From assembly GCA_016617785.1 (NCBI GenBank), contig JADILM010000003.1, forward strand, positions 1,302,001-1,366,000: 64,000 nt of DNA, given 5' to 3'. The translations under genes were made by a program, and so were the position numbers. Source of the stretch: Sporobolomyces roseus (lineage: Eukaryota > Basidiomycota > Microbotryomycetes > Sporidiobolales > Sporidiobolaceae). Numbering within the stretch: the stretch's first letter is position 1; each line of letters begins with the position of its first letter. This document shows positions 44,282 to 54,706 of the stretch, piece after piece. The notes under the pieces are model-generated. The model saw nothing but the letters and a program-made list of their open reading frames with translations. It was not told the DNA's origin and did not search any database.

Positions 44282-47200
44282 TCAGACGTTCCTTTCGGAA
44301 GTCTCGGGTTGCTGTTGACCGAGAGTTGAGCCATGACTGTGGAGTCTGTGATGACGATCATTGAAACCAGCTCGATGCTCTTCGACCATTTGTTCGAAAG
44401 CGTCTTGATCGTAGTGAGTAGTTTCGTCTTTTTCGGTCGAGCTTCCTCCAGAATGCTCACGCTTCTCGAGCCAGCGCAAGTAGACCTGTACGATGAGAGA
44501 GCAATTAACACGGGAACAGAGAGAGAGTACAGATGGCGTAGAGGTGACGTACGAGGTAACGATTCTTCTCAATCACTCCTTTGTAGAGTCCACGCTCATC
44601 GACGACAACGAGGTATCGTACTCCGAGCTTAGAGAACATCTGTGAGCGAAGATACAGATCAGCTTTCGAACGGGAACTGAGAAAGGAGAAGTCAAGCTCA
44701 CCTCGTGAAGGAGTTCCATAGGAGACCTGATATTGACAACGATAGGAGCGGAATCGACGAGCCAGCTGAGATCGATCTCTCCATCTTCATCTCCTGCGCC
44801 TTGATTGACTTCGTTCGCAGCAGGAGTAACCATCCCGCTCAGACCTAAGCCGCCATGTCGACCCGATCTCAACTCTTCAGCAATTCTGAATTTGACGACC
44901 GTTTCGTCATCCAATCCCCTCGCACGAGCCAACGCCAATCCATGTTCAAGTTCTTTACTCGCGATATAACCATACATTCTCATATCGGAGGACGAAGAAG
45001 AGTGTTGATCTTCATGAGCGATGATGGGGAATCCTGAAGCTCTTCCTTCTTGATACAAATCGACGAGTAGTTGACGGAGAGAAGAGACGGTGTTGTGCGT
45101 GTTGAGGGAGATGAAGGGAACTTCGGAATCGAGTACTTCGGAAGGTGTCGTAGCGTGAATGTACTCTGTTTTCGCATCGAGGTAAGGGAGATCGGCGTAT
45201 TCAATCACGAGATCATCTGTACGGTGTCGAAGCGAGAGCACTATCAGTAACATGCTATTGACTAATAACGTAGGCTTGCACGTACAGATTGAGCGCGGTT
45301 CGAACAAATCTGCAACCGTTTTCGCGACGAGAACCGCAAACATGGTTGGTAGTGAATAGGTGAGAGTGCCTGTCAATCAAGCCAGTCCTAAGTCTCCACG
45401 GCGAAGCGGCGACTGAAAGAGAAGAAAGCGAGACGAACCGGTCAATTCGAAAACGATTACGGCGAGTGAAACTGTAGTTCTCGTTACTCCTGCTAGAGTT
45501 GCTGCGGCTCCGATCATTGCCCACTGTGTAAGGTCGCTCGTATTCAGCTGTGCCGACAAGCAGAACTGAGAGAGAAGCTTGAACGCACGACACCGGGTAA
45601 AACACAGGCTTGACCGAAAGGTAAAGGTCCAGCTCCATCTTCTGCTGTTGCTCGACACGTCTCGAAGATTGGCGAGAGAGGATAGCTGGCGTGGAGGAGT
45701 TCGACGACGAGTCCTGAGATACGACCGAAAGCAGCTCCGACCGCGAGAGTAGCTGGCACTCAAATTCCCCACGATCAGTTCACTTTGCTTGAAGAGGACT
45801 CGATCGTATGGAAAGTCGGACTGACGAATGAAGATACCAGCAGGAACTCTGACCCCGAAAGTAGCGACAGTCAATAACCCTTTGAGAATCGCAGCAGTTC
45901 CGACAATCTTGATCAACGGCCAAACTTGTTGAGGAGTCTTGACGCATAATCCACCGAATGAATCGTTCTTGTGGCATTCAGAGAACATCTCATAGCTATC
46001 TCGGTATGTCCCAGGATCGTCAGCTCGGGAGGAAAGCGACGCGAAGGAAGGAGAGCGATGCGAGAGAGAAAGGAGCGAGACTTACACAAATTCCGTTCCA
46101 CCTAGTTTCGACCAAGGGTTGAAGAAGCTCAAACAAACCGTGACGCTGGAAGTAAAAGCAAGAGCGAATCAGCCGCTTGCTTCAACAACTGATTCGAGCG
46201 AAATTCTGGGACTCACATAGTGATCAATCCCACCTCGATCACCGGATGACCCTTGATGAACGGTACCCCATTCCTCACATTCCTAGTCCACCATATATTA
46301 GCCTTACAAAACGCTGCTCCATACAATCCTCCGAAGATTCCAAGGAACAAGAATCCAATCATTTCGAGGTACCTCCAATCCTGTCATCAATTTCACTCCC
46401 TCATCAGCTCGAGATCAGGAGAGAGAGAAGAGAGGGAAGGGCAGAGCTTACTTTGTCGTAGGAAACGGCGAAGAGGACGATTTTACCAGATTTGAACGGG
46501 TCTAGAAGTTTGAGAGTTGCGGCTGCGATCGCTGCACACCAGAACGAACGTAGCATTGTTCGAGGGGGAAAGAAGTATGAGACTGCACGCCAGACTCGCT
46601 CGTATCAGCGTTTTTCTCACAAGAACGGATAGAGAGAGAGATGAGATGAGATGAGCGCACCTTCCTCCAATGAGAACAGTACACCACCAACAGGAGCTCC
46701 GAAAGCGACAGCGACACCAGCGGCGCACGCAGCAGAAAGGATTTCTCGTCGTTTCGCTTCGTTTCGATCGTATTTCGGGAAGAAACGTGACAAGATGTTG
46801 CCGACGCACGAAGCGATGTGAACGAAAGGTCCTTCCTACAGCCATTCTCGACCCGAACGTCAATTGAAGAAGGACGTGGAGAGAGAGGGGTGATTGAACG
46901 TACCTTGCCGAGTGAGAGTCCTGATGCGACTGCGAGGAACAAACCGACAGACTTGATCACCAACGTCCACATTCCGAGATAACCACGAATGACGAAGCCT
47001 GTACACCATCAGAGCCGATACATCAGTACACTTGGCAATGATGCGTATCGAGAGGAAATTGGCGTACCTGATAAGATAGTTTTGATTTCTGGAATACCTG
47101 AACCAGCAGCGAAATAAAGAGTTTTCCTTGGTCTACTCCTCGGGATCCCCAATTCAGCTCCAGGTTCAGGTACTTCGTCCCCTCCCTGATTCATCATCGT

Positions 47201-48467
47201 ACCATAGTTTGTCGAGGGGGGAAGGGGAACAGTTGGGATCGCGGCGATGGGAGAATCTTTCGACGAGTAGACCGAAGTCGAGGAGGTGAAGTAGATGGTA
47301 AGGGCTGAAGCGGTCATCGAGAAGAGGACCTAGAGGAAACGAACGAGGGAAGAGGAAGATCAGCTCAAGTCGATGCTTTCGCTGTTTCGAGATCAAGTGG
47401 GGGAAGTATGAGAGAGAGTGTTACTCACAGCTAGTATTACGTAAGCTACGTATTCGAATCCATCTCCACTCCCTTCTTTACTCCCATTCCATTCCTCCCA
47501 AACCCTCCTCCAACTCTTCCAATCCCCGCAACTCTCCTCACCTCCCTTCTTAACACTGCTCCAACCTTGCAACACAAATCCCCCAGACTGTTCTCCTCCT
47601 CCCAGAAGATCTCTCGAACGACAGCAAAACCTTTTCGCCAATTTCCAATCCCTCTCGCAATAACCCTCTTTGAGATCAAAGAAGACCATCTCTAATCCAA
47701 TGACAGCGTATGCGATACATGCAGTGACGAATCCGATCATGGTGACGAGGATCCAACCTTGTGAGGCGTCCCAGAGGTTCTTGAGGAATCCTCGTAAGCC
47801 TTGGGTTTGCTTGAGACGACGGAGACGACGAAGACGGAGAGAATGTTTGATCGCGTCGTGAATCCAATCTATCGAGAGTTGAGAGAGTGTCAGTCAATGA
47901 TTTAGATGGGCGGAAAGCGAGGGCAGGGGATTGTGCGAAGAAAGAGAAAAGTGTTTACCTATCGTGTGAAAGTTATCTTTACTCAAGTTTCAAACGAAAC
48001 CTCGTCAGCTCATGGCTGGTATAAAGAAAAGGAGTTGAGAGGTTTCGTTTGGAGAACTTACCATACCAACCCCTTACACCATTCGCACCTTCCCCCTCCA
48101 ATTCCATTCTAAACTCTCCATCATAACCCCTCTCCCTCCCCTCCTTCCTCTCCCCTCCCTCCTCCTCTCGTACACTGAAATACCCAGATCTAGCCCTACT
48201 GACACTCCTAGTCCTGTCATCTCGTTGGAGAGGCTCTGAATGAGCGAAAAGTAAATCCGAGATTTGGTGAGATTTGCGTCGGAGTGTGTCGGGACCTATC
48301 GAGGCTACTCTACGGAGGAGTGGTGAGCGTTCGTCGTGGGATTGGAGGGTGAGAGGGGTATGTGGGGTGAGGAGTTGAGGAGAGGAAGGACCCGAGGGGG
48401 AAGAGGAAGGAGGTGGAACGATTATTGGCGTTGGTTTGGGTTTTGAGGGTTGAGTGGGTGGACCCAT
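44282..48467 (-). CDS. CLC-type chloride/proton exchanger with CBS domains
   Basis: Intracellular CLC of the Gef1/ClC-3-5 type, which acidifies Golgi/endosomal lumen and in yeast is needed for copper loading and thus iron uptake. The cytosolic Ser/Pro-rich N-terminus starts at 48467 ([12 protein letters not shown]), chosen over an upstream in-frame ATG. Selectivity-filter blocks are visible: [35 protein letters not shown] with the gating Glu, [19 protein letters not shown], and [22 protein letters not shown]. Two CBS domains follow ([18 protein letters not shown] to [31 protein letters not shown] to [10 protein letters not shown]). Many introns. A Ser/Gly/Cys-rich luminal loop lies after the first membrane helix. 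The tail ends [11 protein letters not shown]. Divergent from Erd2. Confidence 0.93.
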
Positions 48468-48762
48468 AATCTCTCTCGAGGTGAGTTTGAAGGAGTGGGA
48501 GGGAAGGAGAACGCGAACCTTGAGGAGGGAATCAAACACCTCCTGAATCCTCGCATTCGACACAAACACGACTCTTCTGCTACGAGCACATTTGCACCAC
48601 GACCTAGTAGACTCTACACCTTCATCTAGATTAGCGACTCGACCTCGACTTGGGTTCCTCGCTCTTCTTGTTGAACCACGTCAATTTCTTGATCAATTCT
48701 CATCAATCCCACTCGCTCCTCACCACTCTACCTAGTTCTGAACCCACTCAAGCTACATCAAG
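48468..48762. promoter_or_regulatory. Divergent promoter, CLC / ERD2
   Basis: 295 bp between two divergent start codons of Golgi/endosome-related genes. Presumed shared promoter; no element recognised. Confidence 0.45.
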
Positions 48763-49893
48763 ATGAACATCTTTCGATTACTGGGAGATTTGTCCCATTT
48801 GGCTTCCATCTTCATCCTAGTTCACAAGATTCAAAAATCGAGATCCGTTCGAGGTATATCATTCAAAACTCAATTACTATACCTCGTAGTATTCGTTACG
48901 AGGTCAGCTTTCACGTCCTCCCTACTATCCCCTTCTTATTCTCGCTTAAAATGAGCGAAATGAGCGAAATGACGCAGTTTAACGACTGACTCCCCCTCTC
49001 TCTCTTCTTTACGTCGTTCGTAGATACTTGGACTTGTTGACGAGTTATGTATCAGCCTACAACACGTTGATGAAATTATTCTTTATCGGTTCAGCGGGAT
49101 ACGTCGTTTTCCTCATGAGAGTCAAATTCAGGTTCGTCCCCCTCTTTCCCTTTCTCCGTCACTCTTTTTTTCGAATCTGAGCTGATTCAGAGTTGAGTGG
49201 ATTATGGCAGACCTACACAAGATCCAGCGATTGATACCATCAAAATCGAGTACTTGGCTGGACCTTGTTTAGTTCTAGCTTTGATCTTCAACTACGGCTT
49301 GTAAGTTCCCCTCCTTTCCCTCCTCCCTCCCTCCCTCTCCCATCTTCCCAAAGCCCTACTCTTCCCTCCCCTCCTCTCTCTGATTTCCAAGCTGACCACG
49401 AAAAACCACCTTTGTAGTAATCCAATGGAGATCCTCTGGGCCTTCTCGATCTACCTCGAAGCCGTAGCGATTCTCCCACAACTATTCATGCTCCAACGTA
49501 CAGGGGAAGCCGAGAATATCACTACTCACTACCTATTCGCACTAGGAGCTTACAGAGCATTATACGTTCCAAATTGGGTTTATCGGTACGCGGGCTATTC
49601 TCCCTCCTTATCTTGACTAGAGTTTCGGGGAAAGGGAGCTGATTCCAGTGGAACGAGGATGCTATAGGTACTTTACCGAGGACTCGGTGGACCCAATTGC
49701 GGTTTGTGCGGGATTGGTACAGACTGCGTTGTATTCAGATTTCTTTTATATCTATTTCACAAAGTGAGCTCTTTCTTCCTCATTTCTCTCTCTCTCCCTT
49801 ACCTCTTTTCCTCGCTTTACACTTGAAACTGATTGTTTCGATTGTGTGAGTGACAGGGTGATGAAAGGAGACAAGTTCGAATTACCCGCATAG
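48763..49893 (+). CDS. ERD2: ER lumen protein-retaining receptor (HDEL receptor)
   Basis: Seven-helix Golgi receptor that returns HDEL/KDEL-tagged proteins to the ER. Six exons join in phase to 212 residues: 48763-48902, 49024-49131, 49211-49300, 49418-49585, 49668-49763 and 49857-49893; all five introns sit in phase 2. Hallmarks: [98 protein letters not shown] and [15 protein letters not shown]. The C-terminus KGDKFELPA lies on the cytosolic side, where Lys-containing tails guide retrieval. Length and sequence are entirely normal for the family. Confidence 0.97.
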
Positions 49894-50218
49894 AGGAAGA
49901 GTAAAAGGTAACAGACACTCGATAGATATCGTGCGAGTCGGACTGAAGCAGTACAGGAGGAGAGGAGAGGCGTGGAGCGAAATAGAAGGAGAAGGAGCAA
50001 GAATGGTAAAATGAAGCAGTAGTACGAATCTCAGTAAATTGTTAATAATCTCTCTCTTTCCCATTCTCTTCCTCTCCTCTCTCTTGCCCTCTCGCCGATT
50101 CCTCGACGCAAGACAAAAGTGCGCTATGTGACTATGTACATTGCTGAGATCAATGGATGACGACAGAAATCATGACTTATCCCCTCGATATTTCCCCCTC
50201 CCTTTCCCTCTTCCCAAA
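49894..50218. other. Convergent 3' region ERD2 / DsbA-like
   Basis: 325 bp between two convergent gene ends; C/T-rich patch near 50050-50100. Nothing coding supported. Confidence 0.5.
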
Positions 50219-51259
50219 TCAAGCTTCGAGTTCTCCTTTCGCGATCTTTCGGAACACAGACAAGAAAGTGTCTTCCTCTTGAGCACCACTGATCGCTAGC
50301 TTGTCATTGATGATAGTGAACGGAACCTAGAATCCACTCACATCTATTCAGTTGAATTCCCACGACTCTTCAAGAGATGAAAACGAGTGCTTACACCAGA
50401 GATCCCTAGCAGTTGAGCTTTTTTGATGCCTTCTTGCACTTCCTTCGACAGCTCATCAGATTTGAGGAATTCGAGAGCTTCGGATTTTGACATGATCCCA
50501 GCGGTTTCTGCATCCCTCGCGAGGATTTCATGTGCTGCCGGATCTTGCTCCTCCTCAAAGTACGATTTGAACAACCTGTCGCACAGAGTCAGGGTCAGCT
50601 ATGATCGAGAGAGAGGGAAAGCAATGAAAGTGAAACTGACCTCGCAACTAAAGTTTTCTGACCCTCTTCTCCCTTGAGCTGATAACTCTTCTCGATCAAC
50701 CTGTGACTGTCCGTAGTTTGACTCACGACTCCACCATACGAGAACTCGATAGGTGGGTTACACTCCCTCCCTCGTTCAATCATCGCTTCCTCCATTTTCG
50801 CTACTTTCTCCGCTCCTCCAAATCGTTTAATGTAGCGCTATTGTCAGCTCGGTGAGTCAGCTCCGAGTTCAAGGAAGTGAGAAGAGGTAGGCAGGACGTA
50901 CTTCACGTTTGTTCTCGCCTGGCGAAGGGGGCAGAGTAGGGTCTAGGAGGAAAGGTGCGAATTTTAGGCTGAATTCGATAGGTAGTTGTTCGGCTTTGGC
51001 GCGGGAGATGGCAGAAGTGATTCGGTTGAATCCGATGTAACACTGCGGGGTTTAGTACGGGGGTCAGTACGAGCGAGATCAAGTTGTATTACATTTTGAA
51101 AGGGAGAGCTGATTTGAGACTCACGAAGGGGCAGATAGACTAATAGAGGACAGTATGATGTTGTCAGCCACAGTGCAAGTTCTTGAGCGAGAGCAGGAGA
51201 ACGAGACTCACATCCGAAGTAATCTCGAGGTCAACTTTCTTGATCGCGGCAGTAGACAT
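50219..51259 (-). CDS. DsbA/FrnE-like thioredoxin-fold oxidoreductase
   Basis: DSBA-family protein of the FrnE / 2-hydroxychromene-2-carboxylate isomerase type. Exon 1 (51259-51212) encodes MSTAAIKKVDLEITSD; exon 2 is only 15 nt (51139-51125, SICPF); exon 3 begins CYIGFNRI at 51042. Splicing assembles SDSICPFCYIG, with a CPFC redox site as in FrnE. Later parts: LKFAPFLLDPTLPPSPGENKRE, NPPIEFSYGGVVSQTTDSHRLIE, ARLFKSYFEEEQDP and the cis-proline region GISGVPFTIINDKLAISGAQ, ending KIAKGELEA. Length (about 230 residues) is typical. No signal peptide, so cytosolic. A glutathione-linked or polyketide-related role is possible; substrate unknown. Confidence 0.9.
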
Positions 51260-51654
51260 TGTTCTGATGTAGTTGCTAGGTCGAAGTAGAGTGGAAGATC
51301 GTAAAGAGCGAGAGAGCATACAAGAGCAGAAAAGCAAAGTGGAGGAAAGGAGGAAGAGGAAGATGAGGAGATTCGCTGACTAAATTGCTTAGTCCGAAGC
51401 GGTTCTTCGGCTCCAAACCTTCCGACTGACTAGCTTCGGATAAGCTGTGCGCTTCGCAACGAGTCTGACTTTTGCGAGCAGAAAGATGGCGAGGTCAAAG
51501 AGATGTAGAGAGAGAGAGGGAAGGAAACGTGACTACGGTTACAGAATCTACAGTAAATTTCTGGGAATCTTCGACGTAAAAAGCTAATGCAAACAACAAG
51601 GCATGGACTAGAGACAATGAATGAAAGGGTACACGATGAAGAGGAGAGCATCTA
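51260..51654. other. Intergenic region between DsbA-like and homeobox genes
   Basis: 395 bp between two minus-strand genes, expected to contain the promoter of the DsbA-like gene and the 3' end of the homeobox gene. No supported coding frame. Confidence 0.5.
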
Positions 51655-53573
51655 CTATACACGGGAAGGGGGAGAGCGTTGAGAAACTCTTTCACTGACT
51701 GCTGCGAGAACTCCCAACCCTGCCATTTCACCTTCGTCACTCCTGAACCTCCGGAAGTTGGGTCGATACGAGGACGACGACGATTGAACAGTGTCGACAG
51801 AGTGACGAGAGATGAGATTGGGACGACCGTAAGGATGAGGTAGAGACGAATAGGTGAAATTCGATTCGGTGGGAAGATTCGGGGAGTAAGGGAAGGGAGT
51901 CGCAGGGGAGGCACTCGTCGAAGGTGCAGAGATGGTAGGTGTCGAGGAGAGGGAGGGAGTGCCAGCAGGAGAGTCGATAGGGTTGAGAAGGTCTCTAATT
52001 GAAGGAAGGCGAACGTGAGATCCCCTAACTCCTCGAGGAGTAGTCGATATGGTGGTGGTGGCAGGAGGGGAACGGAAAGGTTGATGTTCTGGGTTCGAGA
52101 TGGATCTCCGACGAGATCCAGAGAAGGCGGGTAAAGATTTCGGGGTTGCAGATGGATCCCATCCTCGGAGAGGAGCAAGGTGGATGTATTCTTCAGTCTC
52201 AGAAGGATTCGGAGAGGGCATTTCAGCTGCGGCGAAGAAGAAGGGTTCTCGTTCGATGTATTGAGCACCGGGAGAGCGGAGGGCGAGGCGGTTGAAAGCG
52301 GTCGAGGGCGAAGGGAGGGAGATGAGAGGCGAAGTGGTATCAGATCGAGCGTAGTCTCCAAAGATGTGTCCAGCGTTGGGTGATGCTGCACCAGGAGTCG
52401 TTGCCGTGTACGAGAGTGGAGGAGTAGTGACGTTGGCAAAGTACGAAGATGAAGCGTTCGATGCACTCGAGAGGACTTCTGGCGAAGGGAGAGGTGAGCT
52501 TGAGCGAGGGAGGAGGATTCGTTGGTCGCCAAACATCTTGCGGTAGTGAGGTACACTCGTAGGGGCCTCCGACTGATGTGTTTGCGCAGACGAGTATCGC
52601 ATCGAGTTCCGTTGCGAAGCGTGATCAGCTGAATGAGGGTTGGCGAACCTCCACTGATGTTGACCTGACGAGAGGCTCTCCGTCCTAGAGTGATGAGATT
52701 GTGTCGTTGGTACTGGAGTGGTTGCGGAAGGGGTAGGGTCGACCGGGGATGTCGAAATTTGAGGGGGAGAAGCCTTGTTGAGAACGGCACCTCGTTCTCT
52801 CGTGACTTTCGCTCGTCGATTCTGAAACCACACCTATAGAGAAGAAGAGGTACTGTCAGACCACACCTTGAATCGATATAGAGACTGCAGAGCTTACCTG
52901 AACTTCTCGATTCGACATGCCAATCTCCTACGAAGCGAAACGAACGAGTGTCAGCTTCTGGCTGTACCCTCCAAGCGCTTATGCAATGTTGAGACGACTC
53001 ACGTTTCCAACCTGTTCTCTCACATCGAAACAAGGGTTGTCGGTCGCCTCGAAGACGTCGAGCAGCCTCGTCAATTGTTCCGTTGTGATCCTTTTACGCT
53101 TCGGTCGACATTGAGGTAGTCCAGCACCAGAATAAGTTGAACTGGCCGAGTCACCAGGCTGGAAAGTGGCATCGACGAAGAGGATTGGCTTGGGCGGAGA
53201 CGAGTGAGAAGGAGGATTATTTCGGTAAGGGTGATAAGCTGGAGCTGCAGAATGCGCTGTACGATTCTTGAGTGGGAGAGGACCGTTGTGATCGTTGTAT
53301 CTCGTCGAAGGCTGAGGGGATTGAATACGAGAAGATGAAGCGGAGGAGGTTGAGGAAGGAGGAGGGAAGGAAGAGAAAGGTTCGCTTGTCTGTGAGTTGA
53401 ACATGTTCGTCAGCGGGCAGTTGAGAGGAAGGTAGAACAGCGTAGATGGGGAGAGGAATGTAAGAAGAGCTGACCTCGGCACTGTGATGAGAGTAATTCG
53501 TTGTACGAGATGATGGTGCTTGTTGTTGATCATTCCAAGTTTGAAACACACTCGAAGACGCGACCTGCGACAT
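51655..53573 (-). CDS. Homeodomain transcription factor
   Basis: The N-terminal exon (53573-53475, MSQVASSSVFQTWNDQQQ) is followed by a Ser/Pro-rich region and then a homeodomain: RPKRKRITTEQLTRLLDVFE (arm and helix 1), PCFDVREQVGNEIGMSNREVQ (helix 2 to helix 3) and VWFQNRRAKVTRERG (recognition helix). It is interrupted by two introns, before EIGMSN and exactly before the VWFQNRRAK helix. The 60-residue spacing is typical, without the three-residue TALE insertion, so it is unlikely to be a basidiomycete HD1 mating-type protein; resemblance is to Yox1-like or morphogenesis regulators. The remaining 390 residues are Ser/Pro/Thr-rich with a short conserved-looking VRLPSIRDLLNP segment. No partner HD gene lies next to it. 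Confidence 0.88.
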
Positions 53574-54706
53574 TTCTTGGAGACTTGTGCGGATTTGCGA
53601 GTTGATCGACGAGAGAGGGTCGTCGAAGGGGGGAAGGCGGAGGATGGAGAGAGAGCGGAGAGGGAAGGAAGCGGGTCTTGCGAAGAAGTCAAGGTTGGGT
53701 TCAGCCTCTACTAAACGATCGCTGATGAGATAGGTTCTCGGAATACCTCTCTAAGAAGAGGGTTAACGCAGACGAGAAATAGGAGACTTGGAGAACATGA
53801 ATTGGTGCTGTCTCTCGACTCAGTCGGCACAAAAATTTAAGTAACTCGGATACCATCGAAGTGTGCCTGATTTACTGTGGAGGAGAGTGATCGACCACGT
53901 TAGATTGCGGATTTGCCACGTAAGCTTCTCCCGATCAGGTCTTGCCTTTCCACGAGACGGTCGAGCGAGCTAACGAAAGTGTTCAACTTTCCTCTCTCTC
54001 TCGTTTTGCGAGCAGCTTCCGGAGTCATGAACTTCACAGCTCTCTCTCTCTCTCTCTCTGTACCTCGTCACCTCTGATTGCCTTGAACTCAGCGAGAGCA
54101 GCTCTATGATGATTGGCTTTGGGAACAATGAACCGTGTTAATCGAAATCGACAGGTGCGAAGGACGTTGCAAGCAAACTGTTCTTCGAGAACAAACCTTT
54201 GTTAAATGCATCGAGATGCGAGTCGAACGAGACTTGCTTCTTCTGGGAAGTAAATCCGTCGGAACGGAATCCAATTGCGGAATCGAGAACGTCCCAGCTT
54301 GGGGCTGTCTCTCCTTTCATCCTCTTTTTTCTTTCTCCTTTCCGCCGACGTTCTCCCCAATTTTGATGAGATCGTAATTGGCCCTCTACAAGACCTCGAA
54401 ATTAAAGAAGGATCGCTTGAGGAAGCTGAGCAACGAATCTCGTTGACCGGAGGTGCGGAATCGTGATCGCTTTACAGAGAAGAGAAGAGACCACGCTGCC
54501 ATCTCGGTCTCTCGAGGCGACTGTGATCTGTTGACCGGGACCGAAACGTACGAACGAAGAAACTTTTTGCGTTTGTGCGTGCTCGAAAGAAAGATATCGG
54601 AGGCAACTCATCGACGACCATATCGTATCGTACCGTATCGTATCGCAGAGCATCTCTCGAGTGACGTCTGGTAGATAACGAGGAGCAGAAACAGAGTTCC
54701 GATGAT
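53574..54706. promoter_or_regulatory. Long upstream region of the homeobox gene
   Basis: 1.1 kb between the Snf5-like gene end and the homeobox start, both minus strand; a long promoter is common for regulatory genes. It contains CT-repeat tracts at about 53990-54003 and 54040-54059. The frame of the homeobox exon stays open for some distance upstream of 53573 but has no ATG. Overlapping open frames at 54135-54470 lack support. Confidence 0.45.
54040..54059. repeat. (CT)10 microsatellite
   Basis: Perfect CT dinucleotide run of about 20 nt on the plus strand, i.e. GA on the strand of the downstream homeobox gene, within its upstream region. Confidence 0.9.

Noticed and set aside
51495..53033. 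Long 512-codon frame on the minus strand
   Set aside because: It overlaps the homeobox gene in another frame of the same strand; its product is low-complexity and lacks the homeodomain, which only the other frame encodes after splicing.
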